Assembly: GCA_003447535.1 (NCBI GenBank) | Contig: DLYY01000002.1 | Span: 1-7,436, forward strand | DNA from: Bacteroidota bacterium | GTDB taxonomy: Bacteria > Bacteroidota > Bacteroidia > Chitinophagales > UBA8649 | DNA: 7,436 nt | Direction: 5' to 3' | Part shown: one piece after another, positions 1-6,110 of the stretch | Layout: the number at the start of each line of letters is the position of its first letter | How positions within the stretch are numbered: position 1 is the stretch's first letter | Made by a program: the position numbers and the translations under genes | Notes under the pieces: generated by a model | The model's input: only the letters and a program-made list of their open reading frames with translations | Told to the model about the DNA's origin: nothing | Database searches by the model: none

Positions 1-304
1 AGATACAGGTAGCCTTGCACTTGGTGGGATTATAGCCTCTTTAGCGATCTTGCTGCGCAAGGAATTACTCATACCGGTCCTTTGCGGAATCTTTTTAATT
101 GAGAATCTCTCGGTGATTCTTCAGGTAGCCTATTTTAAGTACACTAGAAAAAAGACCGGAGTAGGACAAAGGATCTTATTGATGTCACCCCTCCATCACC
201 ATTATCAAAAGAAAGGATGGCATGAGACGAAAATCGTGACGCGTTTTTGGATTATAGCCATTGCTATGGCGGCATTTTCAATCATAACTCTTAAGATTCG
301 ATGA
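1..304 (+). CDS. mraY: MraY, phospho-MurNAc-pentapeptide transferase (3' end only)
   Basis: This is the C-terminal part of the integral membrane enzyme that transfers phospho-MurNAc-pentapeptide from UDP to undecaprenyl phosphate, giving lipid I. The window opens inside the gene; the first whole codon is at base 2 and about 100 residues remain. They begin with DTGSLALGG, the segment that carries the third catalytic Asp of the family (Asp267 in E. coli). Next come hydrophobic segments, then PLHHHYQKKGW, the histidine-rich cytoplasmic loop of MraY, and a last membrane helix ending LKIR. The gene continues upstream of the window, so the true start is not visible. A TTG at base 50 lies inside the protein and is not a start. 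The TGA stop overlaps the murD ATG by four bases. Identity is certain from motifs and neighbours. Confidence 0.97.
   Translation, partial: DTGSLALGGIIASLAILLRKELLIPVLCGIFLIENLSVILQVAYFKYTRKKTGVGQRILLMSPLHHHYQKKGWHETKIVTRFWIIAIAMAAFSIITLKIR
301..304 (+). promoter_or_regulatory. ATGA stop/start overlap, mraY-murD
   Basis: The murD ATG (301-303) shares bases with the mraY TGA (302-304). No Shine-Dalgarno-like sequence stands in front of it. This arrangement commonly couples translation of the second gene to termination of the first. That coupling happens here is inferred from the layout only. Confidence 0.6.
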
Positions 305-1659
305 TTGATAAGCCCACATATAGCCTGTCGACGACCATCGTGGTTCTAGGTGGTGGTGAATCTGGAGTTGGAGCTGCTATTTTGGCTGCAAAAAAAGGAT
401 ATGAGGTTTTTGTGAGCGACGCTGCTATGATTAAAGCTAGCTTCAAAGAGGACTTGCACCATTATGATATCCCCTATGAAGAAGGAGGGCATGATCTTTC
501 CCGAATTCAAGCGGCCGATTTAATCATAAAGAGTCCAGGTATTCCCAACCATATTCCAATGCTTATCGATGCGCATAAGCGTGGACAAAAAATAATCAGT
601 GAATTAGAATGGGCGTGGCTTTTTCATAAGGGACAGGTGGTTGCTGTTACAGGTAGTAATGGCAAAACGACTACGGTAAATTGGATTTTTGATATGGTAC
701 AGAGGGCAGGCATTCCTTCTGCACTTGTCGGCAATGTAGGTACGAGCTATGCACGCTTTGTCGCTGAATACGATGTGGATTGCTTCGTTGTCGAAGTCAG
801 CAGTTTCCAGCTCGATGATATCGATGCCTTTCGTCCAGATATTGCCGTGATATTAAACATTACCCCCGATCACCTGGATCGATACAATGGCTCTATGGAC
901 TTGTATGCTAAATCGAAATGGAGCATTACTAAAAATCAGCAGCCAGAGGATATTCTTATTCTATCGGCGGATGACCAACCTATTGCTCATTTACTTGAAC
1001 AGGAAGGAAGCCGTGCTATTATTCAACAATTTTCAATTCAACAAACTGCTTGTTTAGCCTTTGCAAAGGACGGCGAGCTTCATTTTAACTTTTCTTCAAA
1101 ACCTATAACTATTGCTATGAACGATTTAATATTAAAGGGAAATCATAATGTATATAATTCTCTTGCCGCAGGAATGGCTGCTCGTGCCTTAGAGGTAACC
1201 AATCCAAGTATTCGGCAGAGTCTAGAACAGTTTGATGGATTGCCTCACCGTATGGAAAGGGTTTTACGTATCGGGGGTAGGAGTTTTATCAATGACTCAA
1301 AGGCAACTAATGTAAACTCTACATGGTACGCATTAGAAGCTATGAATACTGATGTGGTTTGGATCGCTGGAGGAGTCGATAAAGGGAATGATTATTCAAT
1401 TCTCGAAGGGCTCGTCCACCAAAAAGTGAAGTCTCTTGTCTGTATTGGCGCTGACAATCGTAAACTACACGAGGCTTTTGCCAAACATGTTGGGATCTGT
1501 ATTAATGTTTCCTCAATGGCTGAGGCTGTTCAAGTCTCTTATCAGTTTTCTGATCCGGGTGATAGCGTCATTCTCTCTCCTGCATGTGCTTCCTTCGATC
1601 GATTTTCAAATTATGAAGATCGCGGAGATCAATTTAAACAGGCCGTGCGTGAGTTATGA
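301..1659 (+). CDS. murD: MurD, UDP-MurNAc-L-alanine--D-glutamate ligase
   Basis: Cytoplasmic Mur ligase that adds D-Glu to UDP-MurNAc-L-Ala with ATP, the second amino-acid step of the peptide stem. At 452 residues it has normal family length. The N-terminal UMP-binding domain shows VVLGGGESGVGAA near residues 14-26. The central ATPase domain has the P-loop GSNGKTT (118-124), EVSSFQL (165-171), NITPDHLDRY (186-195) and a lysine at 206 that aligns with the carbamylated Lys198 of E. coli MurD. Later come KGNHNVYN (279-286), the linker DGLPHRME (313-320) and NDSKATN (331-337). The C-terminal domain ends with LSPACASFDRFSNYEDRGD (425-443), which binds the D-Glu substrate in known MurD structures. 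All expected catalytic blocks are present. The ATG at 301 is chosen because it overlaps the mraY stop and gives the usual short N-terminus. The stop overlaps ftsW by four bases. Confidence 0.98.
   Translation: MIDKPTYSLSTTIVVLGGGESGVGAAILAAKKGYEVFVSDAAMIKASFKEDLHHYDIPYEEGGHDLSRIQAADLIIKSPGIPNHIPMLIDAHKRGQKIISELEWAWLFHKGQVVAVTGSNGKTTTVNWIFDMVQRAGIPSALVGNVGTSYARFVAEYDVDCFVVEVSSFQLDDIDAFRPDIAVILNITPDHLDRYNGSMDLYAKSKWSITKNQQPEDILILSADDQPIAHLLEQEGSRAIIQQFSIQQTACLAFAKDGELHFNFSSKPITIAMNDLILKGNHNVYNSLAAGMAARALEVTNPSIRQSLEQFDGLPHRMERVLRIGGRSFINDSKATNVNSTWYALEAMNTDVVWIAGGVDKGNDYSILEGLVHQKVKSLVCIGADNRKLHEAFAKHVGICINVSSMAEAVQVSYQFSDPGDSVILSPACASFDRFSNYEDRGDQFKQAVREL
1656..1659 (+). promoter_or_regulatory. 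ATGA stop/start overlap, murD-ftsW
   Basis: The ftsW ATG (1656-1658) overlaps the murD TGA (1657-1659), the same layout as at mraY-murD. No purine-rich ribosome site close to consensus is seen just upstream. Coupled translation is likely but inferred. Confidence 0.6.
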
Positions 1660-2846
1660 TATCGAGGTATAGCCGTTTGATACAAGGTGACCGTGTAATA
1701 TGGTTTGCCGTTGTAATGCTTTCCATTTTTGGCATGCTTGCCGTGTATTCTTCCACAGGGACTTTAGCCTATAAGTTGCAAGATGGCAATACAGAACATT
1801 TTTTGGGAAAGCATTTTCTTATGGCCGGTATTGGTCTAATACTAATGTGGTTTTTTCATTTATTACCCTATCGATTATTCGCTCAAAATATTTTTTTCCC
1901 ATTTTTTGGATTGAGTATTTTTCTTCTCATTCTCGTTCTTTTTTGGGGTAATGATATAAACGATGCGCGTCGATGGGTGAGGGTTTTCGGCATAAGTTTT
2001 CAGGTATCTGACTTTGCCAAGATTACTTTGGTGATGTACTTAGCTCGGTATTTATCGCTTAAACAAGATACTATTAAGTCTTTTAAGGAAACTTTTGTGC
2101 CAGCAATGGCCTTCATTGTTGGCATATGTTTTCTGATTGCAATTCATGATTTGTCTACGGCAGTCATTCTTTTTACAACCTCCTTTATACTTTTATTTAT
2201 AGGCCGTGTCCATTTACTGCAACTTTTAAGCGTTGCATCACTCATGCTGTTGGTGACAATTCTTTTCATACTTTTTCTAAGTAACACTCCTGATGCTAAA
2301 CTCGAGAGTGCGGGACGACTTTTGACTTGGAAACACCGAATCGAAGGATATTCCAATCCCAGCGAAAAGGCGATGGATATGTATCAAGTCCGACAGGCCG
2401 AGATAGCAATTGCACGTGGAGGAATTTTTCCCAATGGTCCGGGAAACTCAAAACAGAAAAACTTCTTACCCCATCCCTACTCCGATTATATCTATGCAAT
2501 CATCATTGAAGAATATGGTCTTTTAGGGGGATTTGTGATTATACTTTTGTACCTCATCATACTATTTCGAACCATTCGTATGGTACTTAAAGCGCCAAAG
2601 GCCTACCCAGTTTTTCTTGCGTTTGGGTTGTGCCTGTTGATCGTATTCCAGGCATTTACAAATATGGCTGTTGCGGTAAATCTCTTTCCTGTTACTGGGC
2701 TTACTCTTCCTATGGTAAGTATGGGAGGGAGCTCGATGATCTTTACGAGCATAGCCATGGGAATAATTCTTAGTGTGAGTCAGGAGTTGAATCAAGGCAA
2801 GCAGGAGACGGAGGGCGGTCAAGTAAAACACATAAACCGCATATAA
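1656..2846 (+). CDS. ftsW: FtsW, SEDS-family septal peptidoglycan glycosyltransferase
   Basis: Polytopic inner-membrane protein of the SEDS family (FtsW/RodA/SpoVE), which polymerises lipid II into glycan strands at the septum together with a class B PBP (FtsI). It has 396 residues and about ten hydrophobic segments; the first is near 15-32 and the last near 348-375. SEDS landmarks are NDARRWVRV (102-110), FQVSDFAKI (115-123), HDLSTAVILF (164-173), LPHPYSDYIYA (271-281) with Asp277 at the position of the essential extracellular-loop aspartate, EEYGLLGG (285-292), and TGLTLPMVSMGGSS (347-360). The usual QPSE and QPDLGTA motifs appear here as QVSD and IHDLSTA, with their prolines absent; related substitutions occur in this phylum as far as I recall. 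Position between murD and murG, with FtsQ and FtsA downstream, supports FtsW over RodA. The tail after the last helix is short and polar. Confidence 0.96.
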   Translation: MISRYSRLIQGDRVIWFAVVMLSIFGMLAVYSSTGTLAYKLQDGNTEHFLGKHFLMAGIGLILMWFFHLLPYRLFAQNIFFPFFGLSIFLLILVLFWGNDINDARRWVRVFGISFQVSDFAKITLVMYLARYLSLKQDTIKSFKETFVPAMAFIVGICFLIAIHDLSTAVILFTTSFILLFIGRVHLLQLLSVASLMLLVTILFILFLSNTPDAKLESAGRLLTWKHRIEGYSNPSEKAMDMYQVRQAEIAIARGGIFPNGPGNSKQKNFLPHPYSDYIYAIIIEEYGLLGGFVIILLYLIILFRTIRMVLKAPKAYPVFLAFGLCLLIVFQAFTNMAVAVNLFPVTGLTLPMVSMGGSSMIFTSIAMGIILSVSQELNQGKQETEGGQVKHINRI

Positions 2847-2849
2847 ATC

Positions 2850-5330
2850 ATGGCCGCAAGACTTCCTTTACGCATTATACTAAGTGGTGGTGGCACAGGA
2901 GGTCATGTTTACCCTGCTCTTGCTATTGCTGATGCGCTCAAAGAGTTGCCCTATGAGGTTGAGATACTTTTTGTTGGAGCTAATGGCAAAGTTGAAATGA
3001 AAAGGGTTCCGGAGGCTGGTTATTCTATTGTAGGTCTTCCTGTACGTGGAATCCAGCCTGGTTTGTCCATGGCCAATTTGCTTTTCCCCTTTCGGCTTTT
3101 GATAAGCTTCTTTAAAGTCTACAAGGTTTTGAAATCCTTTAAGCCCGATGCAGTTATTGGTCTAGGTGGATTTGCTAGTGGACCCTGTTTAAAAATGGCC
3201 CAATGGATGAGGCTTCCAACGTATTTGCAGGAGCAAAACGCGGCACCAGGTATGACCAATAGACTTCTTGCAAAAAAGGTTAAGGCAGCTTTTGTGGCCT
3301 ATCCTAACATGCAACAATACTTTACTAATACGTCGTTAGAAATTACAGGAAATCCCATTCGTTCGACGGTGGACCCTTCGATTTCGAAAAAAGATGCATG
3401 TGAATACTTCGGTCTTGATTCCACGCGCCCTGTAGTATTTATGACAGGTGGAAGTCTAGGGGCGCAAACCCTCAATGATAGTATGGCCCAAGCACTTCCG
3501 ATGTTTCGAGAAAAGGGAATTCAAGTACTATGGCAGTCGGGATCATATTATTATGAGCGGTTTAAAGCTCATCATTGCAAAAGTGTGAAGGTGATGGCTT
3601 ATGTTGATCGCATGGATCTAGCCTATTTGGCAGCTGATGCTATTGTAGCGAGAGCAGGTGCTTCGACCATTTCTGAATTAGCCTTAATTGCCAAGCCGTC
3701 TATTTTGATCCCATCCCCTAATGTTACCGAAGATCATCAAAATAAAAATGCGCAAGCTATGGTGGATGCTCGGGCCATAATAAAGATTTCCGATGGGAAT
3801 GCCAGAGAGAAAATGGGCCAAGAGGTGATTCATTTGTTAGAAGACCGTGCGCTGCAAGAAGAGCTATCTATTGCTCTTGAGCATTTTGCCAAGCCTTATG
3901 CGGCCTATGACATTACACACTACATTTTGAAGGAAGGTAACCTTCCCTACTATGTAAACCAACACGATCTATCTCAAGTAGGACACATCTATTTTATTGG
4001 AATTGGCGGCGCAGGGATGAACACGCTTGCTCACTATTTTCTCAATCAGGGGGTTGATGTATCTGGATATGATCGCAAGGCTACTTCTATAACTAAGCAC
4101 TTGGAGACTAGAGGGGTTCGAATTGGATACACGTTGGATGATGTTATTCCTGCAACGGTTGATTTGGTAGTATATACACCTGCTATAAGTAAGGACAATC
4201 CATTGTTTTTGCAAGCCATTCAACGCAAATCTATAAGTCTATTGAAACGATCGGAGTGTTTGGGTTTGTTGACACAAAATAGAACTACAATAGCTGTTGC
4301 AGGAAGTCATGGTAAAACAACCATTACCTCTATGATCGCGCATATATTCTTGGCTAATTCTAAGCCGATCACCGGATTTATCGGAGGACAATTTGTAGGT
4401 CAAGAAGGGGGATTAGTAGGAGAGGGAGATATTTTTTTGGTCGAAGCGGATGAGTTTGATCGGTCTTTTTTGCACTTGAAGCCCGACACAGCAGTTGTTT
4501 CAACTATCGATGCCGATCATTTAGAAATTTATGGAGATTTACAAGGTGTCCAGCGTGGATTTGAGTGTTTTATTCGTCGTATTTCCTCCGATGGACACTT
4601 AATTCTTGGTCCCGATGTTGGCATACCTAAATCCTGCAATCCCAATCTATCTCGAGCAACCTATGGATCATCTGCTCAAAGTGATTGGAGGTTGAGTAAA
4701 GCTCAATGGGATGGGGATACCTTTACCTATGTCTTTACCGCAGGAGGTAAGGAGTATAAGGGTAATCTCCCACTTGGGGGTATTCACAATGTAATGAATG
4801 CAATAGCGTCCATTGCGGTTGCTCAAAATCATCACCTTTCGATTGATAGTGCCATGGAAGCGCTAACAACTTTTCCAGGCGTAAAACGACGGTTCCAAGT
4901 CATAACGGGCGGAGAGGGATGGACGTATATTGATGATTATGCGCATCATCCAAGTGAGATTTCGGTATTGATTCAAGGATTGCGAAGCATGGAGCCCAGC
5001 TGGCCAGTGGTTGTCATCTTTCAACCCCATCTATTTACTCGAACGCAAATGCTCGCTAAAGAGTTTGGTGAGGCATTAAGTGCAGCAGACCAAGTTATTC
5101 TTCTTCCGATTTACCCGGCTCGTGAAGAACCGATAAACGGTGTTTCTAGCACCTTAGTAGCTAATCACGTTACGGTTTCTTGTAGAACGCTGCAGCACGA
5201 TAAAGAGGAGGTGTTGTCTCTTGTGGACACTTTGCCCAAGGGCTTTATCGTCTCCGCAGGCGCTGGAGATATCGCAGCATTGATTCCTTCTATTCAGCAA
5301 AAACTTGATTTGACCTATGGTAAAGCGTAA
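2850..5330 (+). CDS. murG-murC: MurG-MurC fusion: lipid II GlcNAc transferase joined to UDP-MurNAc--L-alanine ligase
   Basis: One uninterrupted 826-residue frame encodes two whole enzymes. Residues 1-361 are MurG, a GT28 transferase that adds GlcNAc to lipid I at the inner face of the membrane: GGGTGGHVYPALAIA (13-27), GLGGFASGP (104-112), QEQNAAPGMTNRLL (127-140), TGNPIRS (166-172), TGGSLGA (199-205), ARAGASTISELA (267-278) and EDHQNKNA (294-301). Residues about 378-826 are MurC, the ATP-dependent ligase adding L-Ala to UDP-MurNAc: FIGIGGAGM (382-390), P-loop GSHGKTT (485-491), EADEFDRSFLHL (532-543), DADHLEIYGD (554-563), GVKRRFQ (677-683), DDYAHHPSEI (695-704), FQPHLFTRTQ (724-733) and SAGAGDI (802-808). 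Both halves have normal length and intact motifs, so both are probably active. A linker of about 16 residues joins them, with no in-frame ATG or GTG suited to a separate MurC; the only candidate is a TTG at 3927. Separate genes are the norm. The ATG at 2850 follows the ftsW stop by three bases. Confidence 0.95.
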   Translation: MAARLPLRIILSGGGTGGHVYPALAIADALKELPYEVEILFVGANGKVEMKRVPEAGYSIVGLPVRGIQPGLSMANLLFPFRLLISFFKVYKVLKSFKPDAVIGLGGFASGPCLKMAQWMRLPTYLQEQNAAPGMTNRLLAKKVKAAFVAYPNMQQYFTNTSLEITGNPIRSTVDPSISKKDACEYFGLDSTRPVVFMTGGSLGAQTLNDSMAQALPMFREKGIQVLWQSGSYYYERFKAHHCKSVKVMAYVDRMDLAYLAADAIVARAGASTISELALIAKPSILIPSPNVTEDHQNKNAQAMVDARAIIKISDGNAREKMGQEVIHLLEDRALQEELSIALEHFAKPYAAYDITHYILKEGNLPYYVNQHDLSQVGHIYFIGIGGAGMNTLAHYFLNQGVDVSGYDRKATSITKHLETRGVRIGYTLDDVIPATVDLVVYTPAISKDNPLFLQAIQRKSISLLKRSECLGLLTQNRTTIAVAGSHGKTTITSMIAHIFLANSKPITGFIGGQFVGQEGGLVGEGDIFLVEADEFDRSFLHLKPDTAVVSTIDADHLEIYGDLQGVQRGFECFIRRISSDGHLILGPDVGIPKSCNPNLSRATYGSSAQSDWRLSKAQWDGDTFTYVFTAGGKEYKGNLPLGGIHNVMNAIASIAVAQNHHLSIDSAMEALTTFPGVKRRFQVITGGEGWTYIDDYAHHPSEISVLIQGLRSMEPSWPVVVIFQPHLFTRTQMLAKEFGEALSAADQVILLPIYPAREEPINGVSSTLVANHVTVSCRTLQHDKEEVLSLVDTLPKGFIVSAGAGDIAALIPSIQQKLDLTYGKA
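3932..3946. repeat. Perfect 7-bp inverted repeat at the MurG/MurC junction
   Basis: GGAAGGT (3932-3938) and ACCTTCC (3940-3946) are exact reverse complements separated by a single A. In RNA this could form a GC-rich stem of five or six pairs with a tiny loop. It lies inside the coding frame, exactly where MurG ends and MurC is about to begin. No T-run follows, so it is not an intrinsic terminator. Whether it has a function is unknown. Confidence 0.6.
3933..3980 (+). other. Linker between the MurG and MurC domains of the fusion
   Basis: These codons (residues 362-377) follow the last predicted MurG helix (AAYDITHYILK, ending at residue 361) and precede the first MurC beta strand (GHIYFIGIGG, from 378). 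The linker is polar and contains adjacent tyrosines at 367 and 368. It has no stop in the MurG-MurC frame and no ATG or GTG in that frame. Domain limits are judged by eye from conserved motifs, so each end may be off by several residues. Confidence 0.7.
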
Positions 5331-6093
5331 GATTTTTTCTCGAGCGCAATTGCTTAACACGGCGTTTGTTCTTCTTGGAATTGTAGCCTTATTGTCCTTT
5401 TCGGAAATGGATCGTTTTTGGATGCAAAGTCCTGTAAATGAAATAGATATACATTTAAATGCGGGCGATCATGCAATGATTGATGAGGCTTTTATTTTGG
5501 CAATTCTAACCGAGGAATATAATCTTCAAGTAGGGAAAACCAAGCGTTCAACGATTAGTGAAAAGGAGATAGAATCAAGATTGTCCAATTCGCAGTGGAT
5601 TGACGATGCAGAAGTTTATATGAACAATGAGGGAATTCTCTCTGTAGACATTCAGCCAAAGCATGCACTCTTCCATATTATAAACAATCATGGTGTTCAA
5701 TACTATGTTGACAAAAATGGTAACTCAGCTCCTGTATCTGATATCTTTATAGGAAAGCTGTTAGTGTATTCTGGTAGTATACCGGATGATCACTTTTGGG
5801 CTGAATTTTCTTTGAAAAATACATTGAGAGAATATGCCGAATCGATAAGCGAAGATCCCTTCCTTGAAGCGATTGTAGAGCAAATTCACTTGGATACTGC
5901 AAACCACTTAACTCTGGTTACATCAATCAGTGGTCATCATGTACGAATTGGACGTCCAGATGCTGTTAAAAAGGAAATGCAAGATTTAAGTGCTTTCTAC
6001 CAAGCTAAGTTTCATTCCTTGGATTGGCAACAGGTCGAGGAATTGGATACACGCTATGAAGGTCAGGTAATATGTCGTCTTAAACAGAATTAA
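5317..6093 (+). CDS. ftsQ: FtsQ/DivIB, divisome membrane protein
   Basis: Bitopic division protein that in well-studied bacteria links early divisome proteins to FtsB/FtsL and the septal synthase FtsW-FtsI. It has 258 residues. A short basic N-terminus (MVKRKIFSR) is followed by one hydrophobic segment near 11-28, giving a cytoplasmic N-terminus and a periplasmic body. The region from about 80 to 141 fits the FtsQ pattern: a helix ending in RLSNSQWIDDAEV, a strand ILSVDIQPKHALF, then GVQYYVDKNGNSAPVS, the typical 'YYvD.nG...P.S' signature in Bacteroidota homologues. The POTRA part (about 40-115) is weakly conserved, as is common. The ATG at 5317 lies inside the end of murC with a 14-base overlap; it is preferred because it places the basic residues and the membrane helix correctly. 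Assignment rests partly on position between murC and ftsA, but the signature is convincing. Confidence 0.92.
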   Translation: MVKRKIFSRAQLLNTAFVLLGIVALLSFSEMDRFWMQSPVNEIDIHLNAGDHAMIDEAFILAILTEEYNLQVGKTKRSTISEKEIESRLSNSQWIDDAEVYMNNEGILSVDIQPKHALFHIINNHGVQYYVDKNGNSAPVSDIFIGKLLVYSGSIPDDHFWAEFSLKNTLREYAESISEDPFLEAIVEQIHLDTANHLTLVTSISGHHVRIGRPDAVKKEMQDLSAFYQAKFHSLDWQQVEELDTRYEGQVICRLKQN

Positions 6094-6110
6094 AGAAATA
6101 AAAGAAAGAA
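6094..6110 (+). promoter_or_regulatory. A-rich leader and likely ribosome-loading region for ftsA
   Basis: The 17 bases between the ftsQ stop and the ftsA ATG are nearly all A and G (agaaataaaagaaagaa). They contain no GGAGG core. An A-rich tract just before the start, rather than a strong Shine-Dalgarno sequence, is typical of translation starts in Bacteroidota. This is the longest non-coding stretch in the window. It is too short to hold a full promoter. Confidence 0.5.

Noticed and set aside
1436..1672. Open + strand frame of 78 codons within the end of murD
   Set aside because: It overlaps the conserved C-terminal domain of murD in another frame, has no recognisable motif and is a shadow of the real gene.
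2562..2831. Open - strand frame of 89 codons opposite the end of ftsW
   Set aside because: It lies antisense to conserved FtsW sequence, has low-complexity composition and no independent evidence of coding.
3952..4057. Idea that the fusion is a one-base assembly error joining two separate genes
   Set aside because: Restoring one base after 3955 would let the MurG frame run to a TGA at 4055, overlapping murC by about 100 bases. That does not fit the 4- to 14-base overlaps seen elsewhere. The existing frame needs no correction.
3969..4223. Open - strand frame of 84 codons opposite the start of the MurC domain
   Set aside because: It is antisense to the conserved MurC nucleotide-binding region and shows no family motif. 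Its place near the fusion junction seems coincidental.
5317..5330. Absence of murB and ddl between murC and ftsQ
   Set aside because: This differs from E. coli but is the usual gene order in Bacteroidota, so it is not a deletion.
4122..6051. A 13-base direct repeat, AATTGGATACACG, in the MurC domain (about 4122) and in ftsQ (about 6039)
   Set aside because: It is read in different frames in the two genes, and one match of this length is expected by chance in a window of this size.
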